NCBI RefSeq assembly: GCF_040566555.1
Contig: NZ_JBEWYP010000002.1
Coordinates: 372,001-436,000 of the forward strand
Source of the DNA: Sediminicola sp040566555
Lineage (GTDB): Bacteria > Bacteroidota > Bacteroidia > Flavobacteriales > Flavobacteriaceae
Length of the DNA stretch: 64,000 nt
Direction: 5' to 3'
Made by a program: the position numbers and the translations under genes. Under the pieces are notes generated by a model. The model saw nothing but the letters and a program-made list of their open reading frames with translations, was not told the DNA's origin and ran no database searches. The stretch's first letter is position 1. Every line of letters starts with the position of its first letter. Shown piece by piece: positions 43,151 to 52,007 of this stretch.

Positions 43151-43201
43151 CACTTTCCCGAGTATTTCGGGACTATTCTTTAACTTAAATATTGGTATAG
43201 C

Positions 43202-44233
43202 ATGCAACTGTACAATACATTAAGCGCAAAAGAAAGGGAAGTTCTTATTGAGGAAGCTGGGAAAGACCGGCTTACCATTTCTTTCTACAAGTACGCGCAT
43301 ATCGGGAACCCCGAAATTTTTAGGAACCATCTGTTTATTAACTGGGACGCCTTGGAGGTGTTGGGCAGGATCTATGTTGCCAAAGAAGGCATTAACGCCC
43401 AATTGTCCGTGCCCGCAGAAAACTTCGAAGCCTTTAAGACCCATCTGGATACCATTACCTTTTTAGAGAACGTGAGGCTAAATATTGCCATTGAGCACGA
43501 CAATAAATCCTTTTTAAAATTAAAGGTGAAGGTGCGGAATCAAATTGTGGCCGACGGCTTGAATGAAGGCACCTTTGATGTGACAAATAAAGGAGTTCAT
43601 GTGGATGCGGAAATGTTCAATCAGTTGATTGAAGATCCCGATACCGTTTTGGTGGACATGCGAAACCACTATGAAAGTGAGATAGGGCATTTTAAAAATG
43701 CAATCACCCCAGACGTTGATACCTTTAGGGATTCTTTGGATATTATTGAAAAGGATTTGGCAGACCATAAGGAGGACAAAAAGTTGGTGATGTACTGTAC
43801 AGGAGGTATACGCTGTGAAAAGGCAAGTGCTTATTACAAGCACAAAGGCTTCAAGCAAGTATACCAGCTTGAAGGGGGAATCATAGAATACACAAGGCAG
43901 GTTGGGGACAAAAATTTGGAGAATAAATTTTTGGGAAAAAACTTTGTCTTTGACCATCGCAGGGGAGAGCGTATTTCGGATGATGTGATCGCCAATTGCC
44001 ATCAATGTGGCAATCCATGTGACACCCATGTCAACTGTGCCAATGAGGCCTGTCACTTGTTGTTTATCCAATGTGAAGAATGTGCCAAAGTCATGGATAA
44101 CTGTTGTTCGGACGATTGCAAAGAAATTCATGCGCTACCTTTCGAAGAGCAAAAAGAACTTAGAAAAGGGAAAGTGGTCAGCAATAAAATTTTCAAAAAA
44201 GGAAGGTCTGAGGTCTTGAAATTCAAAAAATAG
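43202..44233 (+). CDS. trhO: tRNA uridine-34 hydroxylase (rhodanese family, YceA)
   Basis: A 343-residue rhodanese-related enzyme. The catalytic Cys199 lies in CTGGIRCEKA, and a Cys-rich segment follows (CHQCGNPCDTHVNCANEAC...CEECAKVMDNCC), which may bind zinc. TrhO/YceA performs oxygen-dependent hydroxylation of uridine-34 in tRNA to 5-hydroxyuridine. It appears monocistronic with its own promoter. Confidence 0.93.
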   Translation: MQLYNTLSAKEREVLIEEAGKDRLTISFYKYAHIGNPEIFRNHLFINWDALEVLGRIYVAKEGINAQLSVPAENFEAFKTHLDTITFLENVRLNIAIEHDNKSFLKLKVKVRNQIVADGLNEGTFDVTNKGVHVDAEMFNQLIEDPDTVLVDMRNHYESEIGHFKNAITPDVDTFRDSLDIIEKDLADHKEDKKLVMYCTGGIRCEKASAYYKHKGFKQVYQLEGGIIEYTRQVGDKNLENKFLGKNFVFDHRRGERISDDVIANCHQCGNPCDTHVNCANEACHLLFIQCEECAKVMDNCCSDDCKEIHALPFEEQKELRKGKVVSNKIFKKGRSEVLKFKK

Positions 44234-44366
44234 GCTCCCCAAATCTTAGAGGTAGATATTTCTTGCAATTCAAATATGCCAAATATGGTGTGTTTTATAC
44301 CTGGAATATGAATAATTTGAGCAGTATGCCGCTAAGGTAGAGGCGAGTACTCAATTGTAGGGTTTA

Positions 44367-44398
44367 TTTCGCTTCTGCCACAAATTATACTATCTTTA
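44367..44398 (+). promoter_or_regulatory. Promoter-like element before ricT
   Basis: TTTC (44367-44370), 20-bp spacer, TATCTTTA (44391-44398): one mismatch in each Bacteroidota element. The ricT ATG follows about 70 bp downstream. Confidence 0.45.
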
Positions 44399-44468
44399 CA
44401 TTTAAGTAATTATTTATGAACCTTTTTTAGTAATAGCCTTGGTTATTTACTAAATCAATATATAAAAT

Positions 44469-45653
44469 ATGGGTTGTAGCAGTTGTTCAACTGGTAAAGA
44501 CGGACAGCCGCGTGGATGCAAGAACAATGGTACTTGTGGAACCGATGGTTGTAATAAACTGACAGTTTTTGATTGGCTTTCTAATATGTCGCTTCCTAAC
44601 GGGCAAAAGCCGTTTGATTGCGTGGAAGTGCGTTTTAAAAATAGCAGGAAAGAATTTTTTAGGAACACGGATAATATCACACTTTCTATAGGAGATATCA
44701 TTGCCACTCAGGCCAAAACAGGGCATGATATTGGTATGGTCACCCTTACCGGGGAATTGGTAAAGGTGCAGATGAAAAAGAAAAAAGAAGATCCCAACGA
44801 TAAGGATCTTCCTAAAATCTACCGTAAAGCATCACAAAAAGACATTGATATCTGGCAGAAGTGCCGGGACCGGGAAGAGGAAATCAAAAAACGGGCCCGT
44901 GAAATTGCCATTGCACTCAATCTTCAAATGAAAATCTCCGATGTGGAGTTTCAAGGCGATGGATCTAAAGCGACATTCTACTACACTGCCGAAGAGCGCG
45001 TAGATTTTAGACAGTTGATAAAGGATATGGCCAAGGCCTTTTCCATACGTATTGAAATGAGGCAAATTGGATACCGACAAGAGGCACAACGTCTTGGGGG
45101 TATTGGGTCTTGTGGACGGGAACTATGCTGTTCTACATGGCTGACAGACTTTAGGTCCGTCAGCACCGCCGCAGCGCGCTATCAGCAATTGTCCCTTAAC
45201 CCGCAGAAATTGGCAGGTCAATGCGGTAAGCTTAAATGTTGCTTAAACTATGAGTTGGACGTATACCTGGATGCCTTAAAAGACTTTCCATCCCAAGAGA
45301 CTAGGATCTCCACAGGAAAAGGGGTAGCTTTTTGTCAAAAAGTAGACATATTCAAGAGTATGCTCTGGTTTTCCTATAGGGATGAGCCTGCCAACTGGCA
45401 TGCTTTGACCAAGGATCAGGTCAATGAAATACTTGAAAAAAATAAGAACAACGAGAAGATTGCCAGCTTAGAGGAGTATTCAGCAGACAATGAAGTGGTA
45501 AGCGTAGAAAAGGAAAAAGTTTTCGAAAATGTCGTAGGACAAGATAGCCTTACCCGATTCGATAAACCTAAGCAAAAACGGAAAAGGAATAAAAGCCAAA
45601 ACCAAAATAACAAGCGTAGAAACAATAAAAAACGACCCGCTAATAATGCTTAA
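44469..45653 (+). CDS. ricT: PSP1-domain protein RicT
   Basis: A 394-residue PSP1 protein. A Cys-rich N-terminus (CSSCSTGK, CGTDGC) and the core cysteines CGRELCCSTW and CGKLKCCLNY are conserved and bind Fe-S in RicT of Bacillus, where the RicAFT complex supports RNase Y and RNA processing. The C-terminus is strongly basic and Asn/Lys-rich, suggesting RNA contact. Its last 8 nt overlap gldH. Confidence 0.85.
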   Translation: MGCSSCSTGKDGQPRGCKNNGTCGTDGCNKLTVFDWLSNMSLPNGQKPFDCVEVRFKNSRKEFFRNTDNITLSIGDIIATQAKTGHDIGMVTLTGELVKVQMKKKKEDPNDKDLPKIYRKASQKDIDIWQKCRDREEEIKKRAREIAIALNLQMKISDVEFQGDGSKATFYYTAEERVDFRQLIKDMAKAFSIRIEMRQIGYRQEAQRLGGIGSCGRELCCSTWLTDFRSVSTAAARYQQLSLNPQKLAGQCGKLKCCLNYELDVYLDALKDFPSQETRISTGKGVAFCQKVDIFKSMLWFSYRDEPANWHALTKDQVNEILEKNKNNEKIASLEEYSADNEVVSVEKEKVFENVVGQDSLTRFDKPKQKRKRNKSQNQNNKRRNNKKRPANNA

Positions 45654-46128
45654 GAATATCTTGCCGATTCTTGTACTCATGGTGCTGGCTTCCTGTGAAA
45701 CCAATACTGTGCGTTCGGAATATAAAGCTACAAACGATGGGTATTGGAACAAGGACAATATCGTATCCTTCAAGTTTACAGAACAGGATACCATCTCCAA
45801 ACACAATATCTTTATCAATATCAGAAATGACGAGACCTATTCCTATAGCAATCTATTTTTGATCGCAGAACTTAATTTTCCTACTGGGGAGACCATCAAG
45901 GATACCCTGGAATATGAGATGTCCAAACCGGATGGGGAATGGCTCGGAACGGGGCATGGAAGTCTCAAAGAGAATAAATTATGGTATAAGGAAAACGTCG
46001 TTTTCCCTGCTAAGGGCGTATATACTTTAGAAATTTCTCATGCCATGAGAAAAAATGGCAGTGTGGAAGGGATCATGGATCTTAAAGGAATAACAGACGT
46101 TGGTTTTCAAATAGAAAAAAGTAATTAA
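45646..46128 (+). CDS. gldH: Gliding motility lipoprotein GldH
   Basis: A 160-residue lipoprotein with a lipobox at VLASC (Cys17). The body matches GldH (LFLIAELNFPTGETIKDTLE... GEWLGTGHG... VFPAKGVYTLEISHAMR). GldH is required for gliding in Flavobacterium johnsoniae. It overlaps ricT by 8 nt and the PBP1A gene by 1 nt, a conserved arrangement in Flavobacteriia. Confidence 0.92.
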   Translation: MLKNILPILVLMVLASCETNTVRSEYKATNDGYWNKDNIVSFKFTEQDTISKHNIFINIRNDETYSYSNLFLIAELNFPTGETIKDTLEYEMSKPDGEWLGTGHGSLKENKLWYKENVVFPAKGVYTLEISHAMRKNGSVEGIMDLKGITDVGFQIEKSN

Positions 46129-48458
46129 TGGCAGCCGCTCCAAAGAAAAAAAAGAACACAAATTTTTCCAAGTACATCAAATGGTTTTGGATCATGTTTG
46201 CCTCGGGGATAGGGGCATTGGCACTCTTATTTTTATTAGCTTCTTGGGGGGTATTCGGGGAATTGCCCTCGTTTGACCGTCTGGAAAACCCACAGACCAA
46301 TCTGGCTACGGAAATCATTTCCTCTGACGGAAAAACACTAGGCAAATTGTATCTGGATGACAATAGGACCCCTGTGGTTTATTCAGAATTGCCACAGAAC
46401 CTAATAGATGCGCTCGTGGCGACCGAGGATGCCAGGTACTATGATCATTCAGGAATTGATGCTAGGGGAACCTTTAGGGCAGTGGCCTATTTAGGGACCA
46501 AAGGTGGGGCAAGTACCATCACCCAGCAACTGTCAAAATTATTATTTACGGAAAGGGCATCGGCAAGTACTTTGGACCGAATTCTCCAGAAAATGAAGGA
46601 ATGGGTCATTGCGATCCGTTTGGAACGACAGTATACCAAGGAAGAAATCATAGCCATGTATATGAATATCTATGACTTCGGTTATGCAGCTGATGGGATA
46701 CGTTCTGCCTCTAAAATCTATTTTGGAAAGGAACCAAGAGACCTTAAGGTTGAAGAATCTGCAGTTTTGGTGGGCATGTTAAAAAACTCCTCCCTTTACA
46801 ATCCAATACGTAGGGAAGAGTTGGTGTTCAATCGTAGAAATACTGTGTTGGAGCAAATGGCCAAATACGACTATATCACTGAAGAGGTGAGTGATTCTTT
46901 GCAGGCCACAAAAATGGATATCAATTTCAACCCTGAATCCCATCGGGAAGGACTGGCAACCTATTTCAGGATGTACATTCAAGGCTTTATGAACAAATGG
47001 GTAAGGGACAACCCAAAACCGGACGGGGATAAATACAACATCTACCTGGATGGTCTAAAGGTCTATACAACCATTGATTCCCGTATGCAACAAAATGCTG
47101 AAGAGTCGGTACAGGAGCATATGAAAAAGCTGCAGGCAGAATTCTTTCACCAGAATACCCCTGATAGAAATAAAACAGCTCCTTTCTTGGACATTACGCC
47201 GGAGGAGGTGAACAGCATTATGGAAAGGGCCATGAAATCCTCTGATAGATGGAGGATCATGAAAAATGATGGGAAATCCGATAAGGAGATTAGAGCTTCT
47301 TTCAAGGTGCCTACGGAAATGACCGTTTTTGATTGGAATAGTCCCACAAAGGAAAAAGATACACTTCTTACCCCATTGGATTCCATCCGGTACTATAAAT
47401 CCTTTTTAAGAACCGCTATGATGTCCATGGAACCGCAAACAGGACATGTAAAGGCATGGGTAGGAGGCTTAAATTACAAGCATTTCCAATACGATAACGT
47501 GATTCAGGGCGCTCGTCAGGTGGGTTCTACCTTTAAGCCTATCGTTTATGCCGCAGCCATAGACCAATTGCGTTTATCTCCATGTGATGTGTTATCGGAT
47601 ATCCTATATTGTATTGAAGCACATAAACATGGAAATATGGAGGCGTGGTGTCCTTCCAATTCAAATGGCAAATATTCCGGAGAGAATATGACACTTAAAT
47701 ACGCACTGGCCAATTCCGTAAATACAATTACGGCCCAATTGATGGACCGTATAGGGCCAAAATCTGTGGTGACCATTGCAAAGAATTTAGGAATCTCCTC
47801 CAATATCCCTGAAGTGCCATCTATCGCCTTGGGAACACCCGATATCAACGTGTATGAAATGGTAGGGGCCTATGGTACCTTCGCAAACCAAGGGGTTTAT
47901 GTGAAGCCTGTAATGCTTACCAGGATAGAAGATAAAAATGGAACCGTGCTTTATGAATATATTCCGGAAACTAAGGATGTATTGAGTAAGGATGTAGCCT
48001 ATGCCATGGTAAATTTAATGGAAGGGGTTACCCAAGGAGGCTCAGGTACACGATTAAGGACCTCTGGATCAAAAGACCAAACGGTTTATAAAGAAGTGAT
48101 CACTGGATATCCATATGAATTTAAAAACCCAATTGCCGGTAAAACGGGAACTACACAAAACCAGAGTGATGGTTGGTTTATGGGGATGGTCCCTAATTTG
48201 GTGACCGGAGTATGGGTTGGGGGAGAAGAACGGGCCACCCATTTTAAAAGTATTACTTATGGGCAAGGAGCTTCTATGGCACTTCCTATTTGGGGGCTTT
48301 ACATGAAGAAGAATTACGCCGATAAAGATTTGGGAATATCCGTAGAGGCTTTTGAAAAGCCAGAGGAATTGAGCATCAATGTGGATTGTAACAAAATTGA
48401 TGAAGCGGCTCCTGGCACGAAAAAACCGACTGATGATTTGGATGATCTGGACTTCTAG
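46128..48458 (+). CDS. mrcA: Class A penicillin-binding protein (PBP1A)
   Basis: A 776-residue bifunctional peptidoglycan synthase. A basic N-terminus and one membrane helix (about 19-40) anchor it. The GT51 transglycosylase carries the catalytic Glu100 in ATEDARYYDHSG, and the transpeptidase has the SxxK motif STFK (Ser467, Lys470), SVN, and KTGTT at about 672. It polymerises and cross-links glycan strands outside the inner membrane. Translationally coupled to gldH (TAATG). Confidence 0.95.
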   Translation: MAAAPKKKKNTNFSKYIKWFWIMFASGIGALALLFLLASWGVFGELPSFDRLENPQTNLATEIISSDGKTLGKLYLDDNRTPVVYSELPQNLIDALVATEDARYYDHSGIDARGTFRAVAYLGTKGGASTITQQLSKLLFTERASASTLDRILQKMKEWVIAIRLERQYTKEEIIAMYMNIYDFGYAADGIRSASKIYFGKEPRDLKVEESAVLVGMLKNSSLYNPIRREELVFNRRNTVLEQMAKYDYITEEVSDSLQATKMDINFNPESHREGLATYFRMYIQGFMNKWVRDNPKPDGDKYNIYLDGLKVYTTIDSRMQQNAEESVQEHMKKLQAEFFHQNTPDRNKTAPFLDITPEEVNSIMERAMKSSDRWRIMKNDGKSDKEIRASFKVPTEMTVFDWNSPTKEKDTLLTPLDSIRYYKSFLRTAMMSMEPQTGHVKAWVGGLNYKHFQYDNVIQGARQVGSTFKPIVYAAAIDQLRLSPCDVLSDILYCIEAHKHGNMEAWCPSNSNGKYSGENMTLKYALANSVNTITAQLMDRIGPKSVVTIAKNLGISSNIPEVPSIALGTPDINVYEMVGAYGTFANQGVYVKPVMLTRIEDKNGTVLYEYIPETKDVLSKDVAYAMVNLMEGVTQGGSGTRLRTSGSKDQTVYKEVITGYPYEFKNPIAGKTGTTQNQSDGWFMGMVPNLVTGVWVGGEERATHFKSITYGQGASMALPIWGLYMKKNYADKDLGISVEAFEKPEELSINVDCNKIDEAAPGTKKPTDDLDDLDF

Positions 48459-48569
48459 CTTATTAATTCTAGAACTATCTCGATTTCATATCCACAGCCA
48501 AACCTAATGCATATATACGTTATGTCTTAGGGATGTTTTTTGTAAATTACCTGTACTAAACTTCATTAT

Positions 48570-49271
48570 ATGATATCTAAAACTGTAGGATCTGTAGAAG
48601 AAGCCTTGAAAGGCGTAAAGGATGGAATGACCTTTATGTTTGGAGGTTTTGGTCTCTGTGGAATCCCGGAAAATGCAATAAACGAGCTTGTACGAATTGA
48701 AATAAAGGATCTTACCTGTATTTCCAACAATGCTGGTGTAGATGACTTTGGACTTGGCCTCCTATTGCACAAGCGTCAAGTAAATAAAATGATCTCCTCT
48801 TATGTAGGGGAGAACGATGAGTTTGAACGCCAAATGTTGAGCGGGGAACTCGACGTGGAATTAACGCCCCAAGGTACATTAGCTGAAAAATGCAGGGCTG
48901 CTCAAGCTGGATTTCCTGCCTTTTATACCCCTGCCGGTTACGGCACGGAAGTGGCAGAAGGAAAGGAGACCCGTGAGTTTAACGGTAAAATGTATGTACT
49001 GGAAGAAGCCTTTAAGGCCGATTTTGCCTTTGTAAAGGCATGGAAAGGGGATGAAGCTGGGAATCTTATATTTAAGGGAACCGCGAGAAATTTCAATCCA
49101 TGTATGTGTGGGGCTGCCAAAATAACCGTAGCAGAGGTGGAGGAGCTTTTGCCTGCGGGTGCCTTGGATCCGAATGAGATACATGTGCCCGGAATCTTTG
49201 TAAATAGAATATTCCAAGGGAAGGACTACGAGAAAAGAATTGAGCAACGAACCGTAAGACAAAGATCATAG
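48570..49271 (+). CDS. scoA: 3-oxoacid CoA-transferase subunit A
   Basis: A 233-residue class I CoA transferase alpha subunit. MFGGFGLCGIPENAI is the glycine-rich CoA-binding segment, and ELTPQGTLAEKCRAAQAG is conserved. With the B subunit it moves CoA from succinyl-CoA to acetoacetate in ketone body use. Two base pairs separate it from scoB. Confidence 0.93.
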   Translation: MISKTVGSVEEALKGVKDGMTFMFGGFGLCGIPENAINELVRIEIKDLTCISNNAGVDDFGLGLLLHKRQVNKMISSYVGENDEFERQMLSGELDVELTPQGTLAEKCRAAQAGFPAFYTPAGYGTEVAEGKETREFNGKMYVLEEAFKADFAFVKAWKGDEAGNLIFKGTARNFNPCMCGAAKITVAEVEELLPAGALDPNEIHVPGIFVNRIFQGKDYEKRIEQRTVRQRS

Positions 49272-49273
49272 TT

Positions 49274-49927
49274 ATGTTGGATAAAAACGGAATAGCAAAG
49301 CGAATTGCCAAGGAAGTAAAGGACGGATATTACGTCAACCTCGGTATTGGTATACCAACCTTGGTAGCCAACTTTGTAAGGGAAGACATAAGTGTAGAAT
49401 TCCAAAGTGAGAACGGGGTTTTGGGGATGGGTCCCTTTCCGTTTGAGGGAGAGGAAGATGCCGATATTATCAATGCAGGTAAACAGACAATAACCACCTT
49501 GCCAGGAGCTTCTTTTTTTGATTCTGCAACAAGTTTTGGAATGATCAGAGGGCAACATGTGGACCTTACCATTCTTGGGGCCATGGAAGTCTCTGAGAAT
49601 GGGGATATTGCCAATTGGAAAATTCCTGGAAAAATGGTAAAGGGCATGGGAGGAGCCATGGATCTGGTGGCTTCGGCCGAAAATATCATAGTTGCCATGA
49701 TGCATACCAATAAGGCCGGGGAATCCAAATTGCTAAAAAAATGTTCCCTTCCACTAACTGGTGTGGGTTGTGTAAAAAAAATAGTGACCAATTTGGCTGT
49801 TTTGGAAGTGACACCAAAAGGATTTAAATTGTTGGAAACCGCACCGGGTATAAGTGTGGAAGATGTCAAAAAGGCAACTGAAGGCACCTTGATCATTGAA
49901 GGAGATATTCCAGAAATGGCGCTTTAA
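49274..49927 (+). CDS. scoB: 3-oxoacid CoA-transferase subunit B
   Basis: A 217-residue beta subunit. The catalytic glutamate is Glu46 in SENGVLGMGP, and GIGIPTLVANFV is the N-terminal signature. It pairs with scoA. A terminator-like hairpin with long T-runs lies just after the stop. Confidence 0.94.
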   Translation: MLDKNGIAKRIAKEVKDGYYVNLGIGIPTLVANFVREDISVEFQSENGVLGMGPFPFEGEEDADIINAGKQTITTLPGASFFDSATSFGMIRGQHVDLTILGAMEVSENGDIANWKIPGKMVKGMGGAMDLVASAENIIVAMMHTNKAGESKLLKKCSLPLTGVGCVKKIVTNLAVLEVTPKGFKLLETAPGISVEDVKKATEGTLIIEGDIPEMAL

Positions 49928-49937
49928 ACCAATTCAG

Positions 49938-49970
49938 ATAGGTAGTTCATCGGACAGACCTATTTTTTTA
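49938..49970 (+). terminator. Terminator after scoB
   Basis: ATAGGT (49938-49943) / ACCTAT (49958-49963) followed by a run of T broken by one A. The stem is short, but the T-run is strong. Confidence 0.55.
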
Positions 49971-50010
49971 TTTTTTTTGCCACATTTTGCATGATGTTCA
50001 CAACAATAAT

Positions 50011-50041
50011 TTTGATAATTCCATAAATCGAAATATATTTA
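50011..50041 (+). promoter_or_regulatory. Promoter for the 35-codon ORF
   Basis: TTTG (50011-50014), 19-bp spacer, TATATTTA (50034-50041): one mismatch to the Bacteroidota consensus. The ORF starts about 50 bp downstream. Confidence 0.6.
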
Positions 50042-50093
50042 GGGCGAACCTAAAAATTAAACCCCAAATTTAATTTTTGCCTAAATTAATGTT

Positions 50094-50201
50094 ATGGACT
50101 TACAAATTAACCATTTGCCTGAAGAGGAAGTAATTTACATTGATCGTAGTGGTTTTTACAGAGGTGTACTAGCCTTGGTAAAAAAGCTTTTCATGTTGTA
50201 A
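50094..50201 (+). CDS. Probable small protein of 35 residues, unknown family
   Basis: ATG at 50094 to TAA at 50199-50201. The peptide begins MDLQINHLPEEEVIYIDRSG and ends VLALVKKLFML: an acidic half followed by a short amphipathic or hydrophobic end. A consensus-like promoter lies upstream and a strong terminator 22 bp downstream, so it is a self-contained transcription unit. No homolog is known to me. It could also be a non-coding RNA with a chance frame. Confidence 0.5.
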   Translation: MDLQINHLPEEEVIYIDRSGFYRGVLALVKKLFML

Positions 50202-50222
50202 ACTTCTTTTTAGAAAAAGATC

Positions 50223-50257
50223 AAAGAGCAATGTCCCTGACATTGCTCTTTTTTTAT
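50223..50257 (+). terminator. Strong terminator after the 35-codon ORF
   Basis: AAAGAGCAATGTC (50223-50235) / GACATTGCTCTTT (50239-50251), 3-nt loop, perfect 13-bp stem followed by T-run. Confidence 0.93.
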
Positions 50258-50307
50258 GCCTAATTTTCGTTATCTTCAATCGCCTTTTAAGCAACAAATT
50301 TTACCCA

Positions 50308-50829
50308 ATGGAATTACGGCTTCAAAAATGTGAATTAGATCAGTTGGATCTTCTAGTCAAACTATCAAGAAAGACCTTTATTGATGCGTTTGAAAAGGAT
50401 AATAATCCGGAAGACTTTGAAAACTATCTCGATTTTGCCTTTGACCCTGATCGTATTGCGGATGAGGTTTTGAATGCAGATTCTGATTTTTATTTTGTGT
50501 ATCTAAACCAAGAGGTAGTTGGGTATTTTAAATTGAATCAACTTCAGGCTCAGACCGATATCAAAGACGAGAATTCCTTCGAGTTGGAACGCATTTATGT
50601 ATTAAACGAGTTTCAAGGAAAGCAGATAGGCAGGTGGATGCTGGAACAGGTCAAAGCTTTGGCAAAGCATAAGAATAAGACCTTTGTTTGGTTAGGGGTT
50701 TGGGAACACAACACAAAAGCAATCGCCTTTTATGAAGTTTATGGGTTCCAGAAATTTGGAACACATCCTTATTACATAGGTAAGGACAAGCAGACAGATT
50801 GGTTGATGCGTTGTGATATTGATCAATAA
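50308..50829 (+). CDS. GNAT family N-acetyltransferase
   Basis: A 173-residue acetyltransferase. The acetyl-CoA-binding segment is ERIYVLNEFQGKQIGRWMLE (Q/RxxGxG/A type), followed by LGVWEHNTKAIAFYEVYGF, the usual motif B. The overall look is close to PaiA-like spermidine/spermine acetyltransferases, but the substrate is not certain. It precedes a serine hydrolase gene by 23 bp. Confidence 0.9.
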   Translation: MELRLQKCELDQLDLLVKLSRKTFIDAFEKDNNPEDFENYLDFAFDPDRIADEVLNADSDFYFVYLNQEVVGYFKLNQLQAQTDIKDENSFELERIYVLNEFQGKQIGRWMLEQVKALAKHKNKTFVWLGVWEHNTKAIAFYEVYGFQKFGTHPYYIGKDKQTDWLMRCDIDQ

Positions 50830-50852
50830 TTACAGATTAAAAAACAGAAAAT

Positions 50853-52007
50853 ATGAAAGGAGTGGTACTGGCGTTCATTTTTGGACTGATATATATCTCG
50901 GTTAATGCCCAAGCATCTTACTATTTCCCATCAAAAAGCAGTGTATGGGAGCAAAGAAGCCCAAAGGATTTCAAAATAAAAAATGAAGTTTTAGAGGAGG
51001 CAGTCTCTTTTGCTAAGGCCAACGAATATAGCGGTTCAAAGGATTTACGTATCGCTATCCTTGAAGGGTTCAAAAGCGAACCTTTCCACGAAATTTTGGG
51101 TCCCACTAAAAAACGTGGGGGGCCGGCAGGGATGATCCTTAAAAAAGGATATCTCATTAAGAGCTGGGGGGATACCAAAAGGGTAGATATGACCTTTAGT
51201 GTTACCAAAAGTTTTCTTTCTACGATGGCTGGCTTGGCCGTTGATAAAGGGTTGATCTCAAATGTGGACGATAAGGTTGGTGACTATATTTGGGATGGAA
51301 CGTTTGATGGAGAGCACAATAGTAAAATTAGTTGGAGGCATTTGTTACAGCAAAATTCTGACTGGTCTGGGGAACTTTGGGGAGGTAAGGATTGGGCAGA
51401 TAGGCCGCCAAAAGAAGGGGGTCTTGATGATTGGAAATATAGAACCTTGCAGGAACCTGGCACTGTTATGGAATACAACGATGTACGTGTAAATGTCTTG
51501 GCTTATGCCTTAACTCATGTCTTGCGCAAACCTTTGCCTATGGTTCTAAAAACGGAACTAATGGATAAAATTGATGCCAGTACCACATGGCGATGGTTTG
51601 GGTACGACCATGCTTGGACGGAAATTGATGGGGTTCAAATGAAATCTGTTACTGGTGGCGGTCACTCGGGGGCAGGAATATTTATCAATACAGAAGATAT
51701 GGCCCGGTTTGGTATGTTGTTCCTGAACGATGGAAAATGGAGGAATGATCAGTTGATTAGTAAAAAATGGATCACGGATGCAATTTCTCCTTCTGGTCCC
51801 AATCCAAATTATGGGTTTATGTGGTGGCTAAATACCAAGGGCGATAGGAACTGGAAACAGCTATCGGACAAAATCTACTATGCCGCAGGGTTTGGAGGTA
51901 ATTTTATTGTTATTGATAAAGAGAATGATCTCGTAGTGGTTACGCGCTGGTTGGAGCCTTCAAAGATCGAAGAGTTTATGGGAAAGATAAGTCGGTCGTT
52001 CAATTAG
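50853..52007 (+). CDS. Serine hydrolase, class C beta-lactamase family
   Basis: A 384-residue exported protein; signal peptide at about 1-20. The SxxK motif is SVTK (Ser116, Lys119), a YND at 208-210 stands at the YxN position (with Asp in place of Asn), and GGHSGAG near 282 takes the third motif. Family members are peptidases, esterases or beta-lactamase-like proteins. Its stop overlaps the convergent aminotransferase gene by 4 bp. Substrate unknown. Confidence 0.88.
   Translation: MKGVVLAFIFGLIYISVNAQASYYFPSKSSVWEQRSPKDFKIKNEVLEEAVSFAKANEYSGSKDLRIAILEGFKSEPFHEILGPTKKRGGPAGMILKKGYLIKSWGDTKRVDMTFSVTKSFLSTMAGLAVDKGLISNVDDKVGDYIWDGTFDGEHNSKISWRHLLQQNSDWSGELWGGKDWADRPPKEGGLDDWKYRTLQEPGTVMEYNDVRVNVLAYALTHVLRKPLPMVLKTELMDKIDASTTWRWFGYDHAWTEIDGVQMKSVTGGGHSGAGIFINTEDMARFGMLFLNDGKWRNDQLISKKWITDAISPSGPNPNYGFMWWLNTKGDRNWKQLSDKIYYAAGFGGNFIVIDKENDLVVVTRWLEPSKIEEFMGKISRSFN

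Larger units (their letters stand above)
42895..43201. other. Intergenic region between recA and trhO with possible small RNA
   Basis: About 300 bp between divergent genes. On the plus strand it holds an imperfect hairpin (ATGGTCCCTA/TAGGGGCCAT, 43000-43027), a terminator-like hairpin (43086-43118) and the trhO promoter (43120-43150). A chance 18-codon frame begins at 42945. A short plus-strand transcript ending at 43118 would explain the terminator, but no clean promoter for it was found. Confidence 0.35.
49928..50307. other. Spacer with a probable small gene
   Basis: Contains the scoB terminator (49938-49970), a promoter (50011-50041), a 35-codon ORF (50094-50201) and its terminator (50223-50251). 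The rest is AT-rich. Confidence 0.55.

Noticed and set aside
43520..44131. 203-residue minus-strand frame opposite trhO
   Set aside because: It lies wholly inside the well-supported trhO gene, and its translation lacks any domain-like pattern.
49226..49896. Two minus-strand frames of 159 and 188 residues opposite scoB
   Set aside because: Both are shadows of the scoA/scoB coding strand; composition is low in structure and the plus-strand genes are certain.
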